From: Polaribacter sp. MED152
GTDB taxonomy: Bacteria > Bacteroidota > Bacteroidia > Flavobacteriales > Flavobacteriaceae
Direction: 5' to 3'
Length of the DNA: 64,000 nt
NCBI RefSeq assembly: GCF_000152945.2
Contig: NC_020830.1
Coordinates: 186,001 to 250,000 of the forward strand
Shown: positions 28,026 to 37,000 of the stretch, piece by piece
Layout of the letters: each line of letters starts with the position of its first letter
How positions within the stretch are numbered: the stretch's first letter is position 1
The notes under the pieces: model-generated
What the model was told of the DNA's origin: nothing
Database searches by the model: none
What the model saw: only the letters and a program-made list of their open reading frames with translations
Translations under genes and position numbers: made by a program

Positions 28026-28274
28026 ATTTTTAATTATAAGGTCTTACAATGTAATAAAAAGTTTGATAAAGCTATTTATTTCTTTTTAAATCAGTGTAAT
28101 TATACTCGCTGTCATAAAAATAAAAATACCATTACAAATAAATATAGTTTAGCTGTAATATATAAATATTGTTTACTTTTAAAAGAAACTACTATCTAAT
28201 TAACTGTATTTCTTGTATTTGTATCTTTGAAATTCACTATATAAAATATAGTTTCCTATTTAAGTATAGTGTTT

Positions 28275-28282
28275 TATATTTG
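28275..28282 (+). promoter_or_regulatory. -7 box TATATTTG for the HxlR gene
   Basis: TAnnTTTG match 29 bases before the ATG at 28312. A second match, TATCTTTG at 28222-28229, lies further upstream. The 285-base spacer 28026-28311 between the cupin and HxlR genes holds these boxes plus repeated TATA-rich stretches and no other gene that I can see. Confidence 0.45.
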
Positions 28283-28311
28283 CATTATAGCAATATAATT
28301 AGCAATTAAAT

Positions 28312-28644
28312 ATGCATAAATTTAGAGGTAAAGAATATCCTTGCTGCGCAAGTCTTACAATGGGGCTAATTGGAGGTAAATGGAAAACAGTGATATTATA
28401 TCATTTAATGAATAAAACACTACGTTACAACGAATTAAGAAAAGAAATGCCTACTGTTACTGAACGAACTTTAAGTTTACAGTTAAAAGCATTAGAAGAA
28501 GATGGCCTTATTAAAAGAAAAGTGTATACTAAAAAACCACCTCTAAAAGTAGAATATTCACTAACCGAATTTGGTAATACGTTAATTCCTTTAGTACAAT
28601 CCATTGCCAATTGGGGAGATTTAGTGGCAGAAAAGTATGCTTAA
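28312..28644 (+). CDS. HxlR-type winged-helix regulator
   Basis: 110 residues, one winged helix: PCCASLTMGLIGGKWKTVILYHL, RYNELRKEMPTVTERTLSLQLKALEEDGLIKR and PPLKVEYSLTEFG are the standard HxlR blocks. Vicinal cysteines near the N terminus (CC at 14-15) could sense electrophiles or oxidants, as in related regulators. It is divergent from the secreted cupin and NmrA-like genes, which are plausible targets. It is a cytoplasmic dimer by family knowledge. Confidence 0.9.
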   Translation: MHKFRGKEYPCCASLTMGLIGGKWKTVILYHLMNKTLRYNELRKEMPTVTERTLSLQLKALEEDGLIKRKVYTKKPPLKVEYSLTEFGNTLIPLVQSIANWGDLVAEKYA

Positions 28645-28673
28645 ATTTTTTAAATTGACACTGAAATTAAAAA

Positions 28674-29210
28674 CTAATCATAGCTTAAAACTGATTTCTT
28701 TACCGTCTTTACTTTAGCATCTATCAATTTTAATTGTTTATTATAATCTGCAATTCTAGCATAGGCTGTGCCATCTATCAATAGAATTACAATTAACATA
28801 GCCATTGCTGTAATACTAATGGCTTTCCAAGTTGGAGTTTGAACCAATAAAAGAACCAAAGCAGCTATAATAATAAGAATTGGTATTACCTTAAATACCA
28901 CTTTATATTCCTTTAAAGTGGCTTCTGTACGTTCCATTTCTGATTGATAAAAAGATGTTGCATTTTCGTGAAACGCTTTTTCAAATGCTGATATTCTTGA
29001 TTTATTTGTGTAAAATAAACCAAGGCCAATCGTCATTAAAAGTAAACCAGCTACAAGACTGGGTATAAAATAGGCTTTTGCCAATTCTGTTTTACTCAAC
29101 TGCCAAAAACCGATACTTGCTATTAAAAATAGCAACGCAAATATTATGAAAAATCGTGTTGAAAATACTTCAGATTTTGCCCAATCTGTAGCTAACTTTA
29201 ATAATTCCAT
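28674..29210 (-). CDS. Four-helix membrane protein, unknown
   Basis: 178 residues with four predicted membrane helices (around FIIFALLFLIASIGFWQL, YFIPSLVAGLLLMTIGLGLF, VVFKVIPILIIIAALVLLL and AISITAMAMLIVILLIDGTA) and an amphipathic stretch between the second and third. I do not recognise the family. One base separates it from the AraC regulator gene upstream on the same strand, so the two form an operon with the SDR gene, ordered SDR, AraC, membrane protein. Confidence 0.7.
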   Translation of the reverse strand: MELLKLATDWAKSEVFSTRFFIIFALLFLIASIGFWQLSKTELAKAYFIPSLVAGLLLMTIGLGLFYTNKSRISAFEKAFHENATSFYQSEMERTEATLKEYKVVFKVIPILIIIAALVLLLVQTPTWKAISITAMAMLIVILLIDGTAYARIADYNKQLKLIDAKVKTVKKSVLSYD

Positions 29211-29211
29211 T

Positions 29212-30123
29212 TTAATTCAATTTATATTTTTCTCTGTATTCTGTAGGACTTACACCTTCCTTCTTTTTGAATAATCTAGAAAAATAGGGTGGATACTCAA
29301 AACCCAATTCATAAGCTACTTCAGCAATACTTTTATTAGGCTCTAATAAAATATTTTTTGCTTCGTTAATTAAATGCAGTTGCAAATGTTCTGTGGTAGT
29401 TTTACCAGTCTCTTTTTTTAGAGTATCACTCAAATAACGCTTAGAAACAGACATTAAACTAGCAATATTTTCAATACTTGGAATTCCGTTTTTTTCTAAT
29501 TTACCTGTTGCAAAATAGTCTTCTAAATTAGCATTAAATCGTTCTAATAAATTATTAGATATTTCTTTTCTGTGCAAAAACTGTCTTTCATAAAATCGAT
29601 TTGCATATTTTAAAAGAGTACTCAATTGCGATATAATAATGTCTTTACTAAACGCATCTTGATTATTTTGATATTCAATTTCTATGTTTTCTACGATGCT
29701 TTCTAATTGCTTTTCTTCTTTAGGTGAAAGGTGTAAAGCCTCATTTACAGTGTAAGAAAAGAAGCCGTATTTTTTAATTTGTTGCGCTAATTCTGTACCT
29801 TTTACAAAGTCTTCATGAAAATTAATAGAAAAACCTTTTTGTTCAAAAACTACGCTGCTATCCCATTGCAAAACTTGCCTTGGAGCAATAAGTATTAAAA
29901 CTCCATTTGTAAAATCATATTTGGTTCGTCCGTAATTTAAATCACCCTCAATATATTTTTTAAAACTGATGGTATAACAATCATTAGTAATTGGAGGTGA
30001 ACTTTCTCTAGGACAAGGTAAATACCCATCTTCCTTTGAATTAAATACACTTAACATAGGATGTTCAGGTTTAGGTAATCCTAAATAACTTAAAAACGAT
30101 GATAGAGTTTTAAAATGTTGCAT
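29212..30123 (-). CDS. AraC family transcriptional regulator
   Basis: 303 residues. The N-terminal 190 residues form a cupin-like sensor (ITNDCYTISFKKYIEGDLNYGR). The C terminus has two helix-turn-helix motifs (ASLMSVSKRYLSDTLKKETG and EVAYELGFEYPPYFSRLFKKKEGVSPTEYREKYK), the usual AraC/XylS signature. It lies between an SDR oxidoreductase gene and a membrane protein gene with almost no spacing, so it probably regulates its own operon. The ligand is unknown. Confidence 0.92.
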   Translation of the reverse strand: MQHFKTLSSFLSYLGLPKPEHPMLSVFNSKEDGYLPCPRESSPPITNDCYTISFKKYIEGDLNYGRTKYDFTNGVLILIAPRQVLQWDSSVVFEQKGFSINFHEDFVKGTELAQQIKKYGFFSYTVNEALHLSPKEEKQLESIVENIEIEYQNNQDAFSKDIIISQLSTLLKYANRFYERQFLHRKEISNNLLERFNANLEDYFATGKLEKNGIPSIENIASLMSVSKRYLSDTLKKETGKTTTEHLQLHLINEAKNILLEPNKSIAEVAYELGFEYPPYFSRLFKKKEGVSPTEYREKYKLN

Positions 30124-30132
30124 ACTACAAAT

Positions 30133-31083
30133 TTAAATATTCCATTTTATACCTGTTTCTTTTTCAGAAAGTTCCCATAATTTTTTAGCAACAGTTTTGT
30201 CTTTTGCATGGGGCTCTAATTTGTGTGCGCCAACAGGCCCAACCCAATTGCTTCTACCTGTAGGACCATAAAACAAGGTTTGATCTAAATTAGGTTCAAG
30301 AGCACACATTAGTTGAGGATAAGCACCTTTTACTGCAGATTGCGTTAATGGAGATAGTTTCATTAAATTAAAGATTATTTTCATTACAAAGCCACCACTT
30401 GTATTTATTAAGTTAGTTCTAGAAGACCCTGGATGACATGCATAGGCTTTAACATCCAATTTCCCTGCTTCTTTTAATCGATCTTGTAATTCATAAACAG
30501 TCATGATTTGCGCCAATTTACTTTGACTGTATGCATTGTTTGGAGTATAATCTTTATCCCAATTTAAATCATCAAATTTGATTGTTTTAATACCCATATC
30601 ATAGCCCATACTTCCAACAGTTACAATTCTTCCTTTCGATTTTTCTATTAGAGGAAATAGTAATGCCTGAAGTGTCCAGTTACCAAAGTAGTTGGTTCCC
30701 ATTTGACTTTCCCAACCATCTGTAGTTAACGTTTGTTTAGGAACTTGAGCAATGGCAGCATTACAGATAAGAGCGTCTATTTTTGGTACAGAACTTAGTA
30801 CTTCTTCAGCCGCTTTTATTACAGATGCTTGTTCTGCTAAATCCATATTAATGGCCAAAACATCTATATGATTACCAATTTCTTCTTTTAATGTTAAAAT
30901 AGTTTCTAAGGCTTTTCTCGCATTTCGATTTAGCATAACCACCCTAGCATTTTTAGATAGTAAAATTTTTGCGGCTTCAAAACCTGTACCACTTGTTGTA
31001 CCAGTTATAACATAAGTTTTACCACTTAAATCTTCTATTCTTTCTGGTGTCCAGCCTTTATTACCAAATTGATTTGCGCTCAT
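30133..31083 (-). CDS. Short-chain dehydrogenase/reductase
   Basis: 316 residues, classical-extended SDR similar to retinol-dehydrogenase-like and protochlorophyllide-reductase-like proteins: cofactor motif VITGTTSGTGFEAAKILL, ALICNAAIAQVPK (NAG position) and catalytic YSQSKLAQ (YxxxK). It is cytoplasmic. It is the first gene of the operon with the AraC regulator and the four-helix protein. The substrate is unknown. Confidence 0.9.
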   Translation of the reverse strand: MSANQFGNKGWTPERIEDLSGKTYVITGTTSGTGFEAAKILLSKNARVVMLNRNARKALETILTLKEEIGNHIDVLAINMDLAEQASVIKAAEEVLSSVPKIDALICNAAIAQVPKQTLTTDGWESQMGTNYFGNWTLQALLFPLIEKSKGRIVTVGSMGYDMGIKTIKFDDLNWDKDYTPNNAYSQSKLAQIMTVYELQDRLKEAGKLDVKAYACHPGSSRTNLINTSGGFVMKIIFNLMKLSPLTQSAVKGAYPQLMCALEPNLDQTLFYGPTGRSNWVGPVGAHKLEPHAKDKTVAKKLWELSEKETGIKWNI

Positions 31084-31289
31084 TTTTCTTGATGTTTATT
31101 ATGAGTGACAAAGATCGGTTTAAAGCAAACAAAACCTCTTATACAGATTTTCGAATGTTGAATACTTTTTGGTAAATTGTATGTACGATGATGTTTTATC
31201 TTCTAAAATGTAACTGAATCTGAAGAATGAATTAAAGCAATCTTTAATTATAGTTGATGTTCATCAGCAGAAATAATTTTAGAGTTTAG

Positions 31290-31760
31290 CTAATCTGTGA
31301 CTGTGATTATCTCGAATTTCCAACCTTTATCAACTTTGCGGTTTTTATTAAAGTTAGGAGATTTAATACCTGCATAAACCATTCCTGCTGCTGGAATTGT
31401 AAGCCAAAAAGCTGAGGAGTCTACTAAAACTCCAATAAGAACGCTTAAGCCAATGGTTACAGATCCAAGATAAATAAAAAAGCCTGAGGTGAAGAGGGTA
31501 GTAAAAAGAGGATTTCTTTTTAGTGCTTCTATATCAGCTAAATTAAATTGCTGGCCATTAATTGTTATTGTATTGTTGTCAGTTATGGTAAAACGTCCTT
31601 TAATTGTTTCACCATCAAATGTTTTAAGTTTAATTCTCTTGTTCTCTTTTATAACTTTTACTTTATTGGTATTTGTATTGGTGATTTTTATGGCTTGGTT
31701 TTGTGCCACAAATTGATTGAAGCAAAACAAACTGATTACTATTAGAACAAAATTTTTCAT
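31290..31760 (-). CDS. Secreted/membrane hypothetical protein
   Basis: 156 residues: signal peptide MKNFVLIVISLFCFNQFVAQ, then a small beta domain (KVIKENKRIKLKTFDGETIKGRF...TINGQQFNLADIEALK), then two membrane helices around FTSGFFIYLGSVTIGLSVLIG and AFWLTIPAAGMVYAG. The beta part resembles Sm-like or LSM-type barrels that flavobacterial envelope proteins often carry. The function is unknown. It is monocistronic. Confidence 0.65.
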   Translation of the reverse strand: MKNFVLIVISLFCFNQFVAQNQAIKITNTNTNKVKVIKENKRIKLKTFDGETIKGRFTITDNNTITINGQQFNLADIEALKRNPLFTTLFTSGFFIYLGSVTIGLSVLIGVLVDSSAFWLTIPAAGMVYAGIKSPNFNKNRKVDKGWKFEIITVTD

Positions 31761-31890
31761 ATAAGGTTAATTTAAAAGAATAAGATTGTTAATGTACATA
31801 TTTTAAATACTTTAGAGTACTAAAATAGGTTTATTTTTTCTATTAAATTGGCCATTTTGTGTCCTGTAATTCTCAGTTTTAAAAGAACAA

Positions 31891-31930
31891 AGCAGAAAAG
31901 AATAAAATTTTAATTTTATTCTTTTCTGCT
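31891..31930 (-). terminator. Long palindromic terminator
   Basis: 17-base perfect inverted repeat, AGCAGAAAAGAATAAAA against its complement, around a 6-base loop, 30 bases downstream of the minus-strand cupin gene ending at 31961. Confidence 0.7.
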
Positions 31931-31960
31931 ATATGTTACTTGAATTGATGTAAAGTAGAT

Positions 31961-32812
31961 TTACCTTATTTCAATTGCGTTATTAGTTCTAATGTAAATT
32001 AATGCTTCTTCTTTCGTTGAAATTTGGTGAATGCTATTTCCTGTAGATTCAAAATAACTTCCAGGATCTAGATTTGTTATAGAATTTGCCTTAGGCATTT
32101 TATAATCAATATTTCCTGTTATAATTACTCCATAAAGAATAGTTCCTTTGCTGTAAATGTTACCTCTAAAATTTTTAGGTAACTTTACAAAAAGGCCACG
32201 AATATCATTTGAGTTTTTCCATAAAAAACTAATTTTGGCCTGATTGTTAGTTGAAATCCAATTTGTTTGAGAATGATCTAGCCAAACAATATTAGAAGCA
32301 TCTATATTAATTGGACGTTCTCCATTGTCAAAAGCTTCAGTTACTGGTTCTACTAAATATGGCCCATTGTCAATTTCAATATAAGCCATAGTTTCTTCTC
32401 CTTTTGCAGAAGTAATATGAGGTTCTCCAGCAGGTTGTGTCCAAAATGAGCCAACAGGCATCCACATGTTTTCTGATTTAGGGTCATCATTATGTATTAA
32501 TCCATTCATTACAATTGCACGATACGTTACATTATGGATATGAGGTGGAGATGAAAAACCGTCTTTAAATTTCCCAATATATCCAGTTGGAACCTCTGCT
32601 TTTCTATTACCCCAAATGGTGCCAGCTAAAGGACTTTTATCTTCTCTTGCTGGATTCATTTGTTCCCAAATAATATCAGAACTTAAGCCAACTTTATTTG
32701 TTGGGTTTTCTATAATTTTAGTCTTAATATTTTCATCTACATTTTCTTTTGATTCATTACAAGAAAATAGTAAACCTACAGTTAGACACAGGCATAAGAT
32801 TAACTTTTTCAT
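31961..32812 (-). CDS. DUF4437 cupin lipoprotein
   Basis: 283 residues with lipoprotein signal [18 protein letters not shown]. Two cupin-like halves: the first with [22 protein letters not shown] and [20 protein letters not shown], the second with [22 protein letters not shown] and [17 protein letters not shown]. This matches DUF4437 proteins. It is lipid-anchored in the periplasm. It lies 11 bases after the nfsB stop on the same strand, so they probably share a transcript; the link to nitroreductase suggests a detoxification theme, which is inference. Confidence 0.78.
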   Translation of the reverse strand: MKKLILCLCLTVGLLFSCNESKENVDENIKTKIIENPTNKVGLSSDIIWEQMNPAREDKSPLAGTIWGNRKAEVPTGYIGKFKDGFSSPPHIHNVTYRAIVMNGLIHNDDPKSENMWMPVGSFWTQPAGEPHITSAKGEETMAYIEIDNGPYLVEPVTEAFDNGERPINIDASNIVWLDHSQTNWISTNNQAKISFLWKNSNDIRGLFVKLPKNFRGNIYSKGTILYGVIITGNIDYKMPKANSITNLDPGSYFESTGNSIHQISTKEEALIYIRTNNAIEIR

Positions 32813-32823
32813 TATTATTTCAA

Positions 32824-33483
32824 TTAGATTAAGGTTATTATCTCATTTTCTGATAACCTTGATTTTGGTGTTTTTTCGGTAGAATTGAAATCAGATTTAG
32901 CTCTATAACCTATAGAAACTGCAACTAAAGATGTGTAACCCTTTTCTCTTAACCCAAATTCCTCGTCTAACGCTTTTACATCTATACCTTCCATTGGTGT
33001 AGCATCAATTCCTAGAGAGGCCACTCCTAATAAAAAGCTACCTATATTTAAATAAACTTGCTTTTCCATCCAATGATTTAGATCTTTTAAGTCATATTTA
33101 TGAATTCCTGCAAATGTTTTAACAGCGCCTAAAAAACCGTTCTTAACATCTTCATTAGGAAATCTTCCGCTTTTATCTTCTGTATCTGCAATATGTTGAT
33201 AATATTTTTCATCAGCATCAACTTTAGAACAAAAAACTACAACTGCTGATGCATTTAATATTTTAGGTTCATTAAAATGAAAAAAGCCTTGTGTTCCCTT
33301 TGCCACTCGTTCTTTACCTTCTTTTGTTTCAGCAATGATAAAATGCCAAGGTTGAAGGTTTACGCTTGAAGGACTCATCCTCAATAAGTTTTTTACTTCC
33401 TTCATATCAGCTTCAGATATTTTTTTATTTGGATCAAATTCTTTGGTAGTGTATCTCCAGTTTAGTGTTTCTTTTAAATTCAT
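32824..33483 (-). CDS. nfsB: NfsB-like NAD(P)H nitroreductase
   Basis: FMN enzyme reducing nitroaromatics and quinones. 219 residues, close to E. coli NfsB in length and in blocks: [32 protein letters not shown] (FMN site), [27 protein letters not shown] and [17 protein letters not shown]. It is a cytoplasmic homodimer by family knowledge. It is the first gene of a two-gene unit with the DUF4437 lipoprotein. Confidence 0.93.
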   Translation of the reverse strand: MNLKETLNWRYTTKEFDPNKKISEADMKEVKNLLRMSPSSVNLQPWHFIIAETKEGKERVAKGTQGFFHFNEPKILNASAVVVFCSKVDADEKYYQHIADTEDKSGRFPNEDVKNGFLGAVKTFAGIHKYDLKDLNHWMEKQVYLNIGSFLLGVASLGIDATPMEGIDVKALDEEFGLREKGYTSLVAVSIGYRAKSDFNSTEKTPKSRLSENEIITLI

Positions 33484-33873
33484 ATTATATTGTATTAAAT
33501 TAAACTATCATTTTTATAGTCACAAAAGTAAGTATAGTATATTGTAATTCCAATAACGGTCAAAAATGATAGTATTCAAATTATGCAAATGAAACAGTCA
33601 ATAATGCCTAAATTTTAGGGAAAAGTATTTATTAGTTGTTCAAATCTATCTTTTCAGATTGTAAATTTGAAGTGGAAAGCAGAGGCTATAATTTTGATCT
33701 TTAGAGTAAAATAGGTTGATATGAAAATGGTTACAGTTCGAAAGTAGAATTAACTAAAGGTACTCTAAAGTATTTTGTAAAAGATAAATACGTTTGCTCA
33801 ATACATCAAATGAATGCCTTCATTTCAAGAGTTAAAGGTATTATAAGTATATATAATACAATAAGTTCCATTG
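33484..33873. other. 390-base gap without an intact gene
   Basis: AT-rich spacer between nfsB and the broken cupin gene. No intact frame of useful length is seen. A short plus-strand frame from about 33730 to 33888 (ending ...SIVIRI) is open but has no start or family resemblance. The region could hold remnants of a decayed gene; I cannot identify one. Confidence 0.5.
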
Positions 33874-34311
33874 TTATAAGAATCTAATTTTATGCTCATT
33901 GCCAATTTTTGCCTTTTCTTCAACACTAGAATCCAATCCAATTTCATTCATTTTAGTAAAGAATTCTTCAAAGTTTTTTCCAGGAATAACATAATTCAAA
34001 ACTTTTGCAGTTTCATTTCCAAGGGTTTTAATTCCATGTGGAATTCCACGTGGTAAATAGATGATATCACCTTTTTTTCCTTGAATTGTTTTTTCTCCTA
34101 AAATCAATTCAACCTTACCTTCTAATACGTGAAATATTTCATCTTCTAACTCATGAATATGAAGTGGAACACTACTTCCTTTTGGCATTATTCCTTCTAC
34201 AAGTTAAACATCTCCATCAGTTTCTTTAGAATTTAGTATTACATTTCTTAATCCGCCTAAAAAGTTGTTAGTTTGGTTTTCGGTTGATACTATTTTAGGT
34301 ATTCTTTTCAT
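33874..34311 (-). pseudogene. Cupin-domain gene interrupted by an in-frame TAA
   Basis: Read from the ATG at 34311 the frame gives MKRIPKIVSTENQTNNFLGG, RNVILNSKETDGDV, then TAA at 34204-34206, and continues in the same frame as LVEGIMPKGSSVPLHIHELE to a stop at 33874. The second part holds the cupin motifs PLHIHELEDEIFHVLEGKVE and GDIIYLPRGIPHGIK. A single base change would restore one 145-residue small cupin. Restart at the ATG at 34188 could still make a 104-residue cupin, so loss of function is not certain. Confidence 0.7.
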
Positions 34312-34450
34312 AATTTTATTCTTATAGTAAATCAGGCAAATGTTATAGCATTTTATTTTTGAATAAATATTAAGTTTTTAATCAGCGGGTATATTTAAAC
34401 TCTAGTAGGATAAATGATCCCTTAAAACAACTATTGTAAACGGATTTGGT

Positions 34451-35026
34451 TTAACTACCTTTTAATTTTTCACCTTTAGCTGATAGTTCAACAAGCTGAT
34501 TTATCCTTTTTTGTCTTGTTTTTTCTGTCTTTGCTATTTTCAGCCAACGTAAAACAAACCTTTTACTTGAATCATTAATTGTATTAAAAAAATCGAATGC
34601 CTCAGTTTTTTGCATCAGTGCCATTTTTAAATCTTTTGGTATGATTAAATTATCAACGTCATCCATAAAATTCCACATACCATTTAATTTCGAATCTGCA
34701 ATTGATTTTAACCCTGATTCGTGCATTTTATCTTCGTCAATTAGTTTTTCAACTCTTTCTTTATATGACTTTGCCCAATGTTCTACTTTTCGCCTAGAAA
34801 TTAGTTGCATTGTTCTTTTATCATCTAGTTTTCTTCTAATACCATCTATCCATCCAAAGCAAAGTAATTCGTCTAAAACATCCCATCTTGATACATATTT
34901 TAGTTCGCTTTTCTTGAATGTTATCAACCAAAAACTGTTGGTATTCAAATAATTTTGAGTCAACCAATTTCTTAGATCTTCTGAAGATTCAATTTCAATC
35001 TTCTCAAATTTGTCAGTTGCTATCAT
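34451..35026 (-). CDS. YdeI/OmpD-associated family protein
   Basis: 191 residues of the YdeI-like family: NTNSFWLITFKKSELKYVSR, WDVLDELLCFGWIDGIRRKL, SRRKVEHWAKSYKERVEKLI, and a C-terminal YdhG-type segment AMMQ..., here LKMALMQKTEAFDFFNTIND and KTEKTRQKRINQLVELSAKG. It is cytoplasmic; family roles include peptide/bacteriocin stress protection but are poorly known. It stands at the distal edge of the cassette array; no complete site flanks it, so whether it was once a cassette is open. Confidence 0.85.
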   Translation of the reverse strand: MIATDKFEKIEIESSEDLRNWLTQNYLNTNSFWLITFKKSELKYVSRWDVLDELLCFGWIDGIRRKLDDKRTMQLISRRKVEHWAKSYKERVEKLIDEDKMHESGLKSIADSKLNGMWNFMDDVDNLIIPKDLKMALMQKTEAFDFFNTINDSSKRFVLRWLKIAKTEKTRQKRINQLVELSAKGEKLKGS

Positions 35027-35079
35027 TTTGGAATTTGTTTAAAAACTTAAATATTTATGATTTTATAAATTGATTTTGT

Positions 35080-35171
35080 TTTAAAGTTAACAAATTAATT
35101 GTAGATAGAGAGTTCGTATGGACTTTTGTCGATTAGCTAAAACGAGCAATTATTTATACACGTTGTTGTAC
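35080..35171 (-). repeat. attC-like site of c23 (left-truncated)
   Basis: The right half and degraded central stem (AGAGTTC / GGACTTTT) align with the other sites up to the GTTGTAC box, but the left boundary box is gone. This is the array's distal end. The c23 5' flank TGTGTACAAC at 35829-35838 complements GTTGTACACA here, 10 of 10. Confidence 0.75.
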
Positions 35172-35815
35172 ACAGTTTTTAACTGTCCTTTTTTTATTAA
35201 TTTAATTAATTCATCTCTTTTTTCCGAATTACTTTGTTCTGTAAAATTCTCTCCAATTCTTACAAAGTCGTATGGAATATATTTGATTGCTGATTCAATA
35301 GTTTTTTTAAAACTACTTTCTCCATAAGCTAAAAGTGTTGTTTTTTCAGAAGTTTCAGAACTTAATAAGACTTTTTTCAACTCTCCGTTTTTTTGTTTAA
35401 GAAAAACTCTAAACTTTGACCTGTCCAATTCTAATTCCGATGGATAAAATGCAATTCCGTTTTCATCGAATATTATTTGTTCACGTCTATGTTTTTTTTC
35501 GAAAGTTTGTCCAAAATCAGAATTGTCAATTATTATCGCTGTTCCTTTAAAATTTTCGGGTAGAATAATGTCGAATTTTTGAATGTCAGCAAAATAAAAT
35601 GAAATGGAAGAATAAGTTTTCGAAACTGGAATAAACAAAATAGCTGGAATTAAAATCCAAAGTAATTTTTGTTTAATTTTTAAATTCCCAAATAGAAGTA
35701 TAATAATTCCAATAACATAAATTGGAAGTCCGATTATGAAGCCAAAATAGATAAAGAATGGTATTAAAAACCCAATAATCAAAAATGATATTCCTATTTT
35801 ATCTCTTGTGGTCAT
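35150..35815 (-). CDS. c23 cassette: membrane protein ending inside its attC-like site
   Basis: 221 residues of unknown family. Membrane helices lie around IGISFLIIGFLIPFFIYFGF, GLPIYVIGIIILLFG and LLWILIPAILFIPVSK, followed by a soluble domain of about 150 residues. The final residues VYNNVYK and the stop codon are encoded by the 3' cassette site itself, so the recombination site forms part of the gene. The same arrangement recurs in c3. Confidence 0.65.
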   Translation of the reverse strand: MTTRDKIGISFLIIGFLIPFFIYFGFIIGLPIYVIGIIILLFGNLKIKQKLLWILIPAILFIPVSKTYSSISFYFADIQKFDIILPENFKGTAIIIDNSDFGQTFEKKHRREQIIFDENGIAFYPSELELDRSKFRVFLKQKNGELKKVLLSSETSEKTTLLAYGESSFKKTIESAIKYIPYDFVRIGENFTEQSNSEKRDELIKLIKKGQLKTVYNNVYK

Positions 35816-35831
35816 TCAGTTCTTTAATTGT

Positions 35832-35965
35832 GTACAACGTGTTTGTGTATTAAAATTTACGATTTTGTGCTATCGTTATTTTCCGAAGGAAAATATAAGA
35901 TTGCAAAAAAGCTACTAACTTTGTTTAATCTAAATTTAAGCAATTTTTTACACACTTTGTTTTGT
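35832..35965 (-). repeat. attC-like site of c22
   Basis: Starts GTACAAC, ends GTTTTGT. Central stem ATTTTCC-GAA-GGAAAAT. Belongs to the subgroup with GATTTTGTGC and TAAGATTGC segments. Own-flank match GTTTTGTGTA against TACACACAAC is 9 of 10. Confidence 0.85.
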
Positions 35966-35973
35966 GTAGTTTA

Positions 35974-36390
35974 TTAGCATCCTGGACAACTTATTACCAT
36001 AGGTTCAATTATTTTAATCAATTCAGTTTTCTCAGGTTTTTTTGGTAATTTCCAACCATCTTTTTCAGTCCAATAATTTTTTCTTTTTTTTATATTTTCA
36101 ATCCTTTTTTTTGCTTCGTGTTTCCAAAAAGAATTAGGATAATCTTTTATTAAATACTCATAATCTGAAATTATTTCATTCGGTGAGTTTTTAAATTCAA
36201 ACAAAACTATTTTTTCATAAGCTTTAAAAGGTTTTAGAAATTCAGCATTCAAAGACTTTAAACTGTCTGATAGTATTTTATTTTGATTTTCAATATTAGA
36301 AATTCTACTTTCCAAATCTTTTAATTTCCTAGAATCATTACAAGAAGTAAAGATCAAAAAAGTAATTATAGTTGCGAATACGTTTTTCAT
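35974..36390 (-). CDS. c22 cassette: small coiled-coil lipoprotein
   Basis: 138 residues; lipoprotein signal MKNVFATIITFLIFTSC. A short coiled coil follows (RKLKDLESRISNIENQNKIL), then a tetratricopeptide-like helix pair (NEIISDYEYLIKDYPNSFWKHEAKKRIENIKK) and a C terminus with a CPGC motif (two cysteines at the very end). The family is not recognised. It has two consecutive stop codons, just before its 3' site. Confidence 0.65.
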   Translation of the reverse strand: MKNVFATIITFLIFTSCNDSRKLKDLESRISNIENQNKILSDSLKSLNAEFLKPFKAYEKIVLFEFKNSPNEIISDYEYLIKDYPNSFWKHEAKKRIENIKKRKNYWTEKDGWKLPKKPEKTELIKIIEPMVISCPGC

Positions 36391-36413
36391 TTTCTTGCCT
36401 TTTTTTTAATTAC

Positions 36414-36434
36414 ACACAACTTTGTTATATGCAG
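36414..36434 (-). repeat. Remnant attC-like site of c21
   Basis: Only the left box ACACAAC and about 14 further bases (TTTGTTATATGCAG) remain between two genes 50 bases apart. The expected right box complementary to the c21 5' flank (TGGTAAC) is missing, so most of this site has been deleted. Confidence 0.5.
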
Positions 36435-36439
36435 TTTTT

Positions 36440-36853
36440 TTATTTGTTCAGCTTATTAATTAATTCTAGAATTCTTATTCGAGTTAATTCAGATTTTTTG
36501 CTAAAAACAAACATTTTTTCATCATTTGAAATAAAGCCTATTTCATTCATGGATTCATTTAGTGGTTTCCAGATATTTTTGATTTGTATGTCAAACTGTT
36601 TAATCCATTTATTTTGTTCAATTTCTATATTTTTTACGTTAGTTTTTTTAACAACAATTAGGTCGTTGTATATAACTTTCATTAAACTATCCAATTTCAT
36701 TGTATATTCAAGTTCAGTTTCGAGCATAAATTCACCAGAATCAAGTTTAAATTGATGATTTTTATCTAATTTCTTTAGTATTAAATCGTATTTGCCTTGT
36801 TGAGCAGAACAGTTCATTATTATAGTCGTAAAGAATAATAGAAATATTTTCAT
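36440..36853 (-). CDS. c21 cassette: small secreted protein (LprI-like?)
   Basis: 137 residues with a lipoprotein-type signal MKIFLLFFTTIIMNCSAQ (NC lipobox). The helical mature part (ETELEYTMKLDSLMKVIYND and EIEQNKWIKQFDIQIKNIWK) has the two-helix pattern with a conserved tryptophan seen in DUF1311/LprI-type lysozyme-inhibitor-like proteins, but the usual cysteines are absent; this is a weak suggestion. Its 3' site is a remnant, so the cassette may no longer move. Confidence 0.55.
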   Translation of the reverse strand: MKIFLLFFTTIIMNCSAQQGKYDLILKKLDKNHQFKLDSGEFMLETELEYTMKLDSLMKVIYNDLIVVKKTNVKNIEIEQNKWIKQFDIQIKNIWKPLNESMNEIGFISNDEKMFVFSKKSELTRIRILELINKLNK

Positions 36854-36861
36854 TCGTTTTT

Positions 36862-36993
36862 TGGTAACGGTTTGGTGTATGAGCAGTTGCGGATTTAAAG
36901 CGACTACCTTTCAGATTACAATATACTTTAATTAAATAGAAAAACGGTTTAAGTTAAAACTCAAACCGCTATTGTTTATACACATTGTTGTGC
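36862..36993 (-). repeat. attC-like site of c20 (divergent central stem)
   Basis: Boxes TGGTAAC and GTTGTGC, and the AGTTGCG inner segment, are as in the others. The central stem is replaced by a different inverted repeat, CGGTTTAAGTT / AACTCAAACCG. Own-flank match GTTGTGC / GCACAAC, 7 of 7. Confidence 0.75.
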
Positions 36994-37000
36994 TAGTTAT

